From NCBI GenBank assembly GCA_946481025.1, contig CAMLNA010000166.1:1-8395 (forward strand): a stretch of DNA of 8,395 nucleotides, given 5' to 3'. Positions 1 to 7,100 of this stretch are shown here, piece by piece. The notes beneath the pieces were generated by a model. It did not search any database, was not told the DNA's origin, and worked only from the letters and a program-made list of their open reading frames with translations. Numbering within the stretch: position 1 is the first letter of the stretch; each line of letters opens with the position of its first letter. Source of the DNA: an uncultured Rivibacter sp. Lineage in GTDB: Bacteria > Pseudomonadota > Gammaproteobacteria > Burkholderiales > Burkholderiaceae. A program made the translations under genes and the position numbers.

Positions 1-2
1 GC

Positions 3-971
3 ATGAGCAACCACGTTGGCTTGAGTGTCCGCGTCGCGGCCAAGACGGTCGAAGCCGCCGACATCTGCAGCTTCGAACTGGTGGAAGTGAACGGCCGCGC
101 GCTGCCGGCGTTTTCTGCCGGCTCGCACATCGACGTGCAGGCGGCCGACGGCGTGGTGCGCCAGTACTCGCTGTGCAACGACCCGAAGGAAACCCACCGC
201 TACCTGATCGCGGTGCTGAAGGACGCCAACACCCGCGGCGGATCGAAGGCGATGCACGAACGGGTGAACGTGGGTGACGTGCTGTCGATCAGCACGCCGA
301 AGAACCATTTCCCGCTCGCCCATGAAGCCAAGCGGAGCCTGCTGCTGGCCGGCGGCATCGGCGTCACGCCCATCCTGTGCATGGCCGAGCGGCTGGCCGT
401 GACGGGGGCCGACTTCGAGATGCACTACTGCACCCGCTCGCCCGACCGCATGGCGTTCCGCCAGCGCATCGCGGCGGCGCCGTATGCACCGCGGGTGCAG
501 TGCCATTTCGACGATGGGGACGCCTCGCAGAAGCTCGACATCGCCGCCTTGCTGCGCGAGCCGCAGCCGGGGGTGCACCTGTACGTGTGCGGGCCCAAGG
601 GCTTCATGGATGCGGTGCTCTCCACCGCCCGCGCGCAGGGCTGGCCCGAGGCGCAGCTGCACTACGAGTTCTTCGGGGCGGAAGTGGTGAAGTCGGCCGA
701 CGACGCCAGCTTCGAGGTCAGGCTGGCGAGTTCGGGCAAGGTGGTGGTGGTGCCCAGGGACAAGACGGTCGTGCAGGCCCTGGCCGCGGCCGGCGTGGAG
801 GTGCAGACCTCCTGCGAGCAGGGCGTGTGCGGCACCTGCCTCACCCGCGTGCTCGAAGGCGTGCCCGACCACAAGGACATGTACCTCACGCCCGAGGAGC
901 AGGCCGCGAACGACCAGTTCACGCCCTGCTGCTCGCGCTCGAAGACGCCGGTGCTGGTGCTCGACCTGTAG
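3..971 (+). CDS. PDR/VanB-family oxidoreductase (Rieske oxygenase reductase component)
   Basis: This is a 322-residue cytosolic electron-transfer reductase that takes electrons from NAD(P)H through FMN to a [2Fe-2S] centre, normally feeding a partner Rieske-type oxygenase or O-demethylase. Three domains are visible in the class IA (phthalate dioxygenase reductase) order. The flavin domain carries RQYSLCN at residues 53-59. The nucleotide-binding domain carries GGIGVTP at 117-123 and CGPKGFM at 196-202. A C-terminal plant-type ferredoxin domain has Cys271, Cys276, Cys279 and Cys309 (spacing C-x4-C-x2-C-x29-C), so all four cluster ligands are present. The length matches VanB-type proteins (about 315-325 residues). 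The ATG at position 3 fits the family N-terminus, but its ribosome-binding site lies outside the window, so the start is not proven. The partner oxygenase is not in view and the substrate is unknown; vanB is one possibility among several. The gene runs convergently into the haloperoxidase-like gene with a 16-bp gap. Confidence 0.93.
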   Translation: MSNHVGLSVRVAAKTVEAADICSFELVEVNGRALPAFSAGSHIDVQAADGVVRQYSLCNDPKETHRYLIAVLKDANTRGGSKAMHERVNVGDVLSISTPKNHFPLAHEAKRSLLLAGGIGVTPILCMAERLAVTGADFEMHYCTRSPDRMAFRQRIAAAPYAPRVQCHFDDGDASQKLDIAALLREPQPGVHLYVCGPKGFMDAVLSTARAQGWPEAQLHYEFFGAEVVKSADDASFEVRLASSGKVVVVPRDKTVVQALAAAGVEVQTSCEQGVCGTCLTRVLEGVPDHKDMYLTPEEQAANDQFTPCCSRSKTPVLVLDL

Positions 972-988
972 GCTGCGTGCCCCAGCCT
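970..988. terminator. Short hairpin between convergent genes, possible weak bidirectional terminator
   Basis: AGGCTG (970-975) and CAGCCT (983-988) form a perfect 6-bp stem around a 7-nt loop. The hairpin fills the gap between the convergent reductase and haloperoxidase-like genes and touches both stop codons (969-971 and 988-990). Neither strand has a T-run after it, so it is not a canonical intrinsic terminator; it may weakly stall transcription from both sides or be accidental. Confidence 0.3.
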
Positions 989-2169
989 CAGAACGGCTGC
1001 AGGTGGCGCAGGGCGGCCAGTTCGCCGATGCGCCGCCCCATCGCCGCGCCGGTGTCGACCGAGAAGCGGAAGTGCACCCCCTCGTAGACCCGGGCGTCCG
1101 ACACCTCCCGCACGAAGTCTTCTGCCTGGCTCCAGCGCCGGGTGGCGCCCTTGGCCGTGGGACTCGTGGTCGAAAGCACCGGCATCGCGCCGCTGCCCAC
1201 GTCGGCCTTCACCACCGCCGCCACCGCGCCGGCCAGGATGGAATGGCCGCTCGGGTATTCAGGGTGCATCGGGTTGTCGATCATCGGGGCCCAGCTCGCG
1301 TCGCGCGCCGTGCCGTCGTGGCCGTCGGCGTCGCCATTGCGGATGGCCGTCACCGGGCGCCAGAAGTTGTAGTGGTACTTGGCGTCGAACACGCTGATCA
1401 GCGCGTCGTCCATCGCCTGCGTCGCGGCCGCATAAAGGCGTGCGTTGCGGGCGGCATCGCGCCCCGGCTGCTGCGCCACCGAACGCACCACGCCGGTGTA
1501 GATGGGCGGCAGCGAGTATTCCCAGAACCTCGCGGTCTCGGTCTGCTCGGCCGTGCGACGGGCACTGTTCTTCGAACCCAGGGCCTTGATCTCGTTGTAG
1601 TCGCGCGCCCAGGTGTCGCTGCCGAGGGCCGGCGGCGGCGCCGGCCGGAACTGCGCCGCGTGGGCCATGAGCCAGGGCTTGCGCTGCGGCCATTGCGAAG
1701 CGGCCGGCGTGACCGTGGGCACATAGGTCGCGGCCATGGTCTGGGGACGGTACGACTCGGGGGCAGCCGCGCCATCGTCGGCACGGGCCTTGAGCACGGC
1801 GGCGGCGGCACGCTCGCCGGCCGCGATGCCTGCGGTCCGGGCCGGGCCATCGGCCACCGCATCGAGCGCGGCCTGGTAGGCCGCGTCGATGGAGGCCAGC
1901 TGCGCCGGCAGCAGCTGGCTCAGCACCGCGCGGTTTGCAGCGGCCACGGCGGCGTCGAGCGAGGCGCGCGGGCCGGTGGCGTTCACAGCCTCCAGCACGG
2001 CCGTCTGCACGATGGCCATGGCCCGCACGGCGGGCGGGGTGCCGAGCTTGGCCTCGACCAGGATCTCGCCGGCCTTCACGTTCCAGTCGGACACGGCGTC
2101 GGCACGAGCGGCAGGCAGGGCCGCGGCCAGCACGGCCGAGGCGAAGAGGAGGCGTTGGGTGGGTTGCAT
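988..2169 (-). CDS. Exported vanadium-dependent haloperoxidase / PAP2-superfamily enzyme
   Basis: This 393-residue protein belongs to the family that unites vanadium haloperoxidases (halide oxidation by H2O2 to hypohalous acid) and type-2 phosphatidic acid phosphatases. A signal peptide is visible: Arg6, a hydrophobic stretch at residues 7-20, and an ALPAARA cleavage site with processing probably after Ala23, so it should act in the periplasm or outside. The C-terminal half carries all three signature motifs: K264-x6-R271-P, PSGH at 306-309, and R360-x5-H366. These correspond in order and spacing to Lys353, Arg360, Ser402-Gly403-His404, Arg490 and His496 of Curvularia chloroperoxidase. The halide-side position seven residues before the acid-base His is His302, as in algal bromoperoxidase. 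It is probably the last gene of a minus-strand operon, 55 bp after the methyltransferase. The ribosome-binding site is weak (GAAAG type, inside a tandem repeat). A phosphatase role is the main alternative; substrate unknown. Confidence 0.85.
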   Translation of the reverse strand: MQPTQRLLFASAVLAAALPAARADAVSDWNVKAGEILVEAKLGTPPAVRAMAIVQTAVLEAVNATGPRASLDAAVAAANRAVLSQLLPAQLASIDAAYQAALDAVADGPARTAGIAAGERAAAAVLKARADDGAAAPESYRPQTMAATYVPTVTPAASQWPQRKPWLMAHAAQFRPAPPPALGSDTWARDYNEIKALGSKNSARRTAEQTETARFWEYSLPPIYTGVVRSVAQQPGRDAARNARLYAAATQAMDDALISVFDAKYHYNFWRPVTAIRNGDADGHDGTARDASWAPMIDNPMHPEYPSGHSILAGAVAAVVKADVGSGAMPVLSTTSPTAKGATRRWSQAEDFVREVSDARVYEGVHFRFSVDTGAAMGRRIGELAALRHLQPF

Positions 2170-2175
2170 GGGTTC

Positions 2176-2195
2176 GGTTCTTTCAGGTTCTTTCA
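2176..2195. repeat. Perfect 10-bp tandem duplication just upstream of the haloperoxidase-like gene
   Basis: The unit ggttctttca occurs twice back to back (2176-2185 and 2186-2195). On the coding strand it reads TGAAAGAACC, ending 6 bases before the ATG at 2169. Each copy holds a purine-rich GAAAG that could serve as a weak Shine-Dalgarno sequence, so the duplication affects the translation-initiation region. It may equally be a protein-binding direct repeat. Confidence 0.6.
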
Positions 2196-2224
2196 GAAGA
2201 AAGGCAAGGCGTCGTCGCGGAAGT

Positions 2225-3058
2225 TCAGCGCCGCGTGATCACCACTTCGAGGTATTCGCCGGGCACCACCAGCGATGCCTCGCCGGCGGTGTTCATCTCG
2301 TTGAGCAGCGCCACGATGTCGCGCTCCAGCGCCTGCGCTCCGGCTGCGTCGAGCGCGGCAAAGGCCTTGTGGGTGGGGCCGTAGTAGTCGCGGAACACCC
2401 GCACCCAGTGCGCCGGGCTGCCGTAGCGGAAGTTGAAATGGCGGCGCTGCACCTGCATGCCGCAGGCCTGGGCGCCGAACAGCGCGTCCAGGTAGGCCTC
2501 GGTACCCCACAGCGCGGGCGACTTCAGCCCGGCCGGCGGCGGCAGGTGTGCACCGATGACCTTGAACAGCCGGCCGATGAAGCCCTCGGGCGTCCAGTTG
2601 GCCAGGCCGATGCGGCCGCCGGGGCGCACCACCCGCAGCAGCTCGTTCGCCGCGCGCGGGTGGTCGGCGGTGAACATGACGCCGTAGGTGGACAGCGCCG
2701 CATCGAACTGGCCCTCTTCGAACGGCAGCGCTTCGGCGTCGGCCACCTGGAACTGCACCGGCAGCCCTTCGGCGCGGGCCCGTTCGCGGCCCTTGTCGAG
2801 CAGGGCCGGCACATAGTCGGTGGAGGTGACAAGCGCAAAGCGGCGGGCCGCGGCCAGGGTGGCGTTGCCGTTGCCGGCCGCCACGTCGAGCACGCGTTCG
2901 CCAGCCCGCACGTCGGCCGCTTCCGCCAGCGACTCGCCGACGATCTGCAAGGTGGTGCCGACCACGGCGAAGTCGCCGCTGGCCCAGGTGGCTTGTTGCC
3001 GCTGCTTGATGGCAACGAGGTCGGGCTGGGCCGGGCGGCTTTCGAGTACCTGATTCAT
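2225..3058 (-). CDS. Class I SAM-dependent methyltransferase (UbiE/Methyltransf_11-like)
   Basis: This 277-residue cytosolic Rossmann-fold enzyme transfers a methyl group from S-adenosylmethionine to an unknown acceptor. Motif I is VLDVAAGNGNATLAAAR at residues 57-73; the usual GxGxG appears as AGNGN, with the last Gly replaced by Asn, a variant common in this type of protein. An acidic residue at the end of strand 2 (Asp81) fits the SAM ribose contact. ADAEALPFEEGQFDAALS (about 106-123) covers motifs II/III, and LLRVVRPGGRIGLANW (140-155) is the typical post-motif-III region. I chose the ATG at 3058 because GAGAG lies 8 bases upstream; an in-frame GTG at 3073 would add five residues but has poorer support. 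It sits 40 bp after the hydrolase gene and 55 bp before the haloperoxidase-like gene, all co-directional, which suggests cotranscription. The C-terminal part (about 180-277) is probably the acceptor-binding region and gives no clue to the substrate. Confidence 0.88.
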   Translation of the reverse strand: MNQVLESRPAQPDLVAIKQRQQATWASGDFAVVGTTLQIVGESLAEAADVRAGERVLDVAAGNGNATLAAARRFALVTSTDYVPALLDKGRERARAEGLPVQFQVADAEALPFEEGQFDAALSTYGVMFTADHPRAANELLRVVRPGGRIGLANWTPEGFIGRLFKVIGAHLPPPAGLKSPALWGTEAYLDALFGAQACGMQVQRRHFNFRYGSPAHWVRVFRDYYGPTHKAFAALDAAGAQALERDIVALLNEMNTAGEASLVVPGEYLEVVITRR

Positions 3059-3066
3059 GGTGTTTT

Positions 3067-3071
3067 CTCTC
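3067..3071 (-). promoter_or_regulatory. Ribosome-binding site that decides the methyltransferase start
   Basis: On the minus strand, GAGAG lies 8 bases before the ATG at 3058. It falls immediately after the alternative in-frame GTG at 3073 and so cannot serve that codon, which favours the ATG start. Confidence 0.6.
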
Positions 3072-3074
3072 ACT

Positions 3075-3090
3075 CAGTGGTTTCAGTGGT
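3075..3090. repeat. Short direct repeat (7 bp, 9-bp period) between hydrolase and methyltransferase genes
   Basis: cagtggt occurs at 3075-3081 and 3084-3090. The copies lie in the 40-bp gap, 17 to 32 bases upstream of the methyltransferase ATG. Taken alone, a 7-bp repeat could be chance; it is listed because similar short tandem repeats precede the other two enzyme genes. Confidence 0.4.
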
Positions 3091-3098
3091 GTCGTCGT

Positions 3099-3962
3099 TC
3101 AAACGAGGGTGGATGCCGCGACTGCCCCTGCGGCCTGGGGGTTGGGTTGCGAGCCGGCCCGCGAGCCGGGCTGAAAGGCGGCGTGGCCGAGCAGGAACTG
3201 CACGACCAGCGGGTTGAACAAGGCGGCATGCGTGATCGGGCCCATGTGGCCCAGGCCCGGCAGCACTTCGTGGCGGGCCGCCGGCAGGCTCATGCGCAGC
3301 AGCTCGCCGATGCGCCGGGCCACTGCGGTGGTGCGCGAGCCGGTGGCGAACAGCATCGGCACCCGCAGCTGCGCCAGCTGCTTCAGGCCCATGGGCTCGC
3401 CGTACAGCGCATCGAAATGCCACGACGCGCAGGGCATGCGCAACGCGGCGGCCTCGCGCCGGGGCTGCGGCAGGCTCTGCCAGGCATCGGCGCCGGCCCA
3501 GTAGCTCATGAAATGCTCGGCCGCCGCGTGGGCGCGGCCGTCGGCCAGCCGGCTGCGCACGCCCTCGCCCAGCGCCAGAGCCTCCTCGGCCTCGCGGCGG
3601 CTGTGCGGGTCTTCGACCAGCAGGCGAAACAGCACCGGCTCATAGGCCACCACGCTGCGCACGCGGCCGGGGTACTGCGCGGCGAGCTTGAGCGCCACCG
3701 CGGCGCCGTAGGAATGGCCGACCACATGCACGCTGCCCGCTTCGCGGCCGAGCTCGGCGGCGACCAGCGCCGCCTCGTCGGCCAGCGAAAGCGGCCGGTG
3801 CCCGGGCCAGCTGCCCTGCGCGCCGTGGCCGTGCAGCTCGATGGGCAGGCAGCGCATGTGCGGCGGCAGCTGCTGGACCAGCGCCTGCCACTGCCTCGCG
3901 GAGCTGGCGCTGGAATGCAGCAGCACCACGGTGGCGGGTTGTCGGGTGGGTGTGGGGGTCAT
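3099..3962 (-). CDS. Alpha/beta-fold hydrolase
   Basis: This 287-residue, probably cytosolic protein has the alpha/beta-hydrolase core. HSSAS (residues 16-20), after the first core strand VVLLH, fits the oxyanion-hole loop. The nucleophile elbow is GHSYG, with Ser84 as nucleophile. The catalytic His is His239 in GLGHMGP. The acid is not obvious: the loop after MLFATG (204-208), where Asp is usual, reads SRTTAVARR. Glu108 in AYEPVLF, after strand 6, is a plausible substitute. The last 25 residues are a low-complexity Ala/Gly/Pro/Ser/Gln tail beyond the fold. I chose the ATG at 3962 because AGGAG lies 5 bases upstream; a longer reading frame from 4037 would add 25 residues with no family resemblance. 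It is the first enzyme gene downstream of the large regulator, across a 176-bp gap that may hold its promoter. Esterase, lactonase, thioesterase or C-C hydrolase are all possible. Confidence 0.85.
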   Translation of the reverse strand: MTPTPTRQPATVVLLHSSASSARQWQALVQQLPPHMRCLPIELHGHGAQGSWPGHRPLSLADEAALVAAELGREAGSVHVVGHSYGAAVALKLAAQYPGRVRSVVAYEPVLFRLLVEDPHSRREAEEALALGEGVRSRLADGRAHAAAEHFMSYWAGADAWQSLPQPRREAAALRMPCASWHFDALYGEPMGLKQLAQLRVPMLFATGSRTTAVARRIGELLRMSLPAARHEVLPGLGHMGPITHAALFNPLVVQFLLGHAAFQPGSRAGSQPNPQAAGAVAASTLV

Positions 3963-3967
3963 CGCTG

Positions 3968-3972
3968 CTCCT
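3968..3972 (-). promoter_or_regulatory. Strong ribosome-binding site of the hydrolase gene
   Basis: AGGAG on the minus strand lies 5 bases before the ATG at 3962. It is the clearest Shine-Dalgarno sequence among the four minus-strand genes and fixes the hydrolase start at 3962 instead of the upstream in-frame ATG at 4037. Confidence 0.75.
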
Positions 3973-4015
3973 GGGTGGATAGGTAGGTCCGAGGCAGCGG
4001 ACTGTGCGCGGGGGG

Positions 4016-4035
4016 GCGTTCCTCGAGCGTTCCTC
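4016..4035. promoter_or_regulatory. Direct repeat with 11-bp period, candidate operator upstream of the hydrolase gene
   Basis: gcgttcctc occurs at 4016-4024 and again, identical, at 4027-4035, so the copies are offset by 11 bp, one helical turn. They lie 54 to 73 bases upstream of the hydrolase ATG, in the non-coding gap after the regulator gene. Direct repeats with an 11-bp (or 22-bp) period are the known binding pattern of SARP-type regulators, and the junction contains TCGAG, a core reported for Streptomyces ActII-ORF4 and DnrI sites. Binding here is inference; TCGAG is common in this GC-rich DNA. Confidence 0.4.
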
Positions 4036-4083
4036 ACGTCGCGCGAGGTCGAGCTGCACCGCTGCGGCCCTTCGATACCTCAG

Positions 4084-4108
4084 TGCGAAACCGGGTGTTC
4101 GGTTCGCA
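4084..4108. repeat. Imperfect inverted repeat (hairpin) downstream of the regulator gene
   Basis: TGCGAAACCG (4084-4093) pairs with CGGTTCGCA (4100-4108): nine base pairs with one bulged A around a 6-nt loop. Neither side is followed by a T-run, so a simple intrinsic terminator is unlikely. It could be an operator, an mRNA-stabilising hairpin at the end of the regulator transcript, or part of the hydrolase leader. Its right arm repeats at 4144-4152. Confidence 0.5.
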
Positions 4109-4132
4109 GCGATGCAGCCATCAGCGATGAGT

Positions 4133-4150
4133 CGAACCTCACGCGGTTCG
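4133..4150. repeat. Inverted repeat straddling the regulator stop codon
   Basis: CGAACC (4133-4138) and GGTTCG (4145-4150) form a perfect 6-bp stem with a 6-nt loop that contains the regulator stop codon (4139-4141). The arms are the same sequence family as the hairpin at 4084-4108, and cggttcgca is repeated exactly at 4100-4108 and 4144-4152, an offset of 44 bp. Confidence 0.45.
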
Positions 4151-7100
4151 CACACCCCTCAACCATGCAATCAACGGCCCATGCGCCACGTCACTCTCGA
4201 CCGCGATGCGATGCACCAGCTCCCCCAGCGTCGCAGCAGGGGCCGGCGGCGCGGCGGCCTCACCCGCGAGCCCCCACCGTTGCCGCCGTTCGCGGATGTC
4301 CTGGCGCTGGTGGGCATTGATGGAAGGCTGGGCCTCGGCCAGCGCCAGCACCGCATGCGCGCAGTCGGCGTCGCCCTGGTGCACCAGCAGTTCGGCAAAG
4401 GCCACCAGGCCGGCCAGCTGCAGCGCCGGCCGGCCGATGGCCAAGGCCACTTCGAGCGACGTGCGCAGTTGCCTGCGCGCTTCTTCGCGGCGCCCCTGCT
4501 GCAAGGCCGCGCTCACCAGCAGCATGCGCAGCCACGACTCGATGGCGCGGTTGCCGATGGCCTGCGCCACGTCGAGCGCCTGCTGGCCGTACCGTTGCGC
4601 GGCCTCGACGTCGCCGTCCTTCACTGCGAGCTCGGCCAGGTTGGCGAGCACCAGCCCCTTGGTGGCGACCAGCCCGTGCCGCTCGCAGAGCACGAGGGCC
4701 GCCTGCAGGTTCACGATGCCGGCCGCATGGTCGCCCAGGTCCACCTGCAGCGCGCCGAGATTGTTGAGGCACAACGCCTCGCCGGCCGCGTCGCCCAGCT
4801 GCCGGTGCTGCACCAGCGACTGCATCGACATCTTCAGCGACTCGTCGAAGCGCCCCACCGCCTTCTCCACCAGCGCCAGGTTGTCGAGCAGCGCCGCCGC
4901 ATCTCGCGGGTACTCGCCGGGTGGGGACTCCTGCAGCGCCTGCTGGTAGTGGCGCCGTGCCTCGTCGTGGCGGCCCAGGCGCAGGCAGCAGGCGCCCAGC
5001 ACCTTGAAGGACTGCAGCCGCGCATCGCGGTCGCGCGACAGGCGCCTCGAAGCGGCGAGCGCGCGCCGGGCGCTGGCTTCGGCCTCGGGATAGCGGTCCA
5101 GCCGGTACTCGCAATGCGCAGCCGCGCTCCACAGCAGCGGCTCGATGCGCGACGGGTCGGCCTCGGAGGCGGCACGCAGCAGCGCGAGGCCCTCGCCCAG
5201 GCGGCCGCGGTGGTCGCCGTACTGCAGCAGCGCGATGGCGCTTCTGGTCAGCAGCTCGAACTGCCGGTGCGCCACCGCCCAGCCCCAGGCCGCACGCACG
5301 TTGTCGAACTCGGTGTCGACCTGGCGCAGCACCTCGCGGTCGGCACGCTCGATGGTGGCGAGCTGCTGAGCCAGCAGGCGATGGAAGTGCTGGGCATGCG
5401 CGGCCTGCGCCGCCTCGTGCGCGCCGGGTTCGGCCTGCAGCCGCTGCGCGGCCAGCTGCTGCACCAGCGGGTGCAGGAACAGGCGCGACGCTTCCTTGCG
5501 CAGCAGCGACTTGTCGGCCAGCGCCCGCAGCACGGGCAGGGACGCCCCGGCCACGGAACGCGCGGCCTCGGCGGTGAAGCCGCCGCGAAACACCGACAGC
5601 CGGGCCAGCACCTCGCGTTCGAGCGGCGTGAGCAGCCGCCACGATTGCTCGAACACCATCTCGATGCTGGCGTGGCGCGCCGCCTGGGCCGCATCGGGAG
5701 CGTGCAACAGCTCGACGCCCTGGCGCAGCTCGTCGGCGATGGCGGTGCAAGACAGCACCCGCGTCCACGCCGCGGCCAGCTCCAGCGCGAGGGGCAGGCC
5801 GCCGACCTGGCGGCAGATGTCGACGATGGCCGCCGCTTCCGCCGCGGGCACGAGGCCGGGCTCGACGTGCCGCGCGGCATTCACGAACAGCCGCGCCGCA
5901 TCGAAGGCCTCGATGCGGTCTTCGTCTTCCTGCTCCGGGCACGGCAGGCCTTCCACCGGCAGCAGCCATTCGGCCGGCAAGCCGAGGCGCACGCGCGTGG
6001 TGACGAGGAGCTTGAGCCGCGGGCACTGCTGCAGCAGCACGGCCAGCTGCGGCACGGACTCGGGCACGAGCTGCTCGAAGTTGTCGAGCACCAGCAGCGT
6101 GTGCCGCTCGCGCAGGAAGGCGCTCACCTGATCCAGCGGCTGGGCGCCGCCGGCCAGGCTCACGCCCAGGTCACGCGCGATGCGCCCGCCCAGCTCGCCG
6201 GCGGCGGTGGTGCCTTCGAGCGCGACGAAGGCCACACCGTCGGGAAAGGCGGGTGCGAGGTCCTGCAACGCGCGCCGGGCCAGGCGGGTCTTGCCCACGC
6301 CACCGGGGCCGATGAGGCTCAGCAGCCGGCAGCCGTCTTGCGCGAGCTGCGAGGCGAGGTGGCGCAGCTCGACCGAGCGACCGACGAAGCTGCCGTCTTC
6401 CACCGCCAACGGCGCGACGCCGGTCGTCGCGGCAGGCGGCGAGGAGGTCGCCCCCAGCGCGTCGTGCAGCGCCTTCAGGGCGGCACCGGGCGCGAGCCCC
6501 AGCTCCTGCTGGAGCCGCTGCGCGAACGATGCATAGGCCTGCCGCGCGCGCAGGCCCTGGCCACTGCGTGCCAGCCACTGCATGTGCGCCTGCAGGGCCG
6601 CCTCGTCGAGCGGGTCGGCCTCGAGCAGGCGCGCCGACAGCTCCACCGCTTCGGCGGCGTCGCCTTCGCCGGCCAGCAGCAACAGCGCCGCGGCCCGCCA
6701 GGCCGTGCGCAGGCGGTCGCGTTCGAAGCCCAGCCAGCTCGTCCAGGCTTCGCTGACATCGTCTTCGAAGCCGGCCAGCAGCTCGCCGCGGCGCAGCCGC
6801 AAGGCATCGGTCAACCGCTGCTCGCACAGGGCCGCCTCGAACTCCGCCACGTCGGTGACCACGGCGACCGCCCGCATGGCATGGCCCTGCGATTCGACAC
6901 AACGGCCCCAAGGCAGCTCCTGCAGGCGGAACAGCGCCTTGCGCAGGTTCGACGAAGCGAGCTTGGCGGGCTGGTCGGGCCACAGCATGGCCGCCACCTC
7001 CGCACGCGGGACCCAGCCGCCCTTCAGCGTCAGGAACACCAGCACCTGATGGCGGCGCTCGAAAGGCAGCGCGAGCGGCGTGCCGTCGCCGATGTCGGTA

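Noticed and set aside
3059..3073. GTG start at 3073 for the methyltransferase
   Set aside because: The Shine-Dalgarno-like GAGAG falls after the GTG and at the right distance from the ATG at 3058.
1003..3217. Long plus-strand open frames (1003-2238 and 1889-3217) opposite the haloperoxidase-like and methyltransferase genes
   Set aside because: Both overlap well-supported minus-strand genes, have low-complexity Arg/Gly/Ala-rich translations and show no recognisable motif.
3963..4037. Longer hydrolase N-terminus starting at 4037
   Set aside because: The extra 25 residues do not resemble the family, and a strong AGGAG sits just before the ATG at 3962.
3640..4155. A 171-residue minus-strand open frame overlapping the hydrolase start and the 3963-4138 gap
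   Set aside because: It is in another frame from the hydrolase, has no motif, and most of it is the shifted reading of the hydrolase N-terminus.
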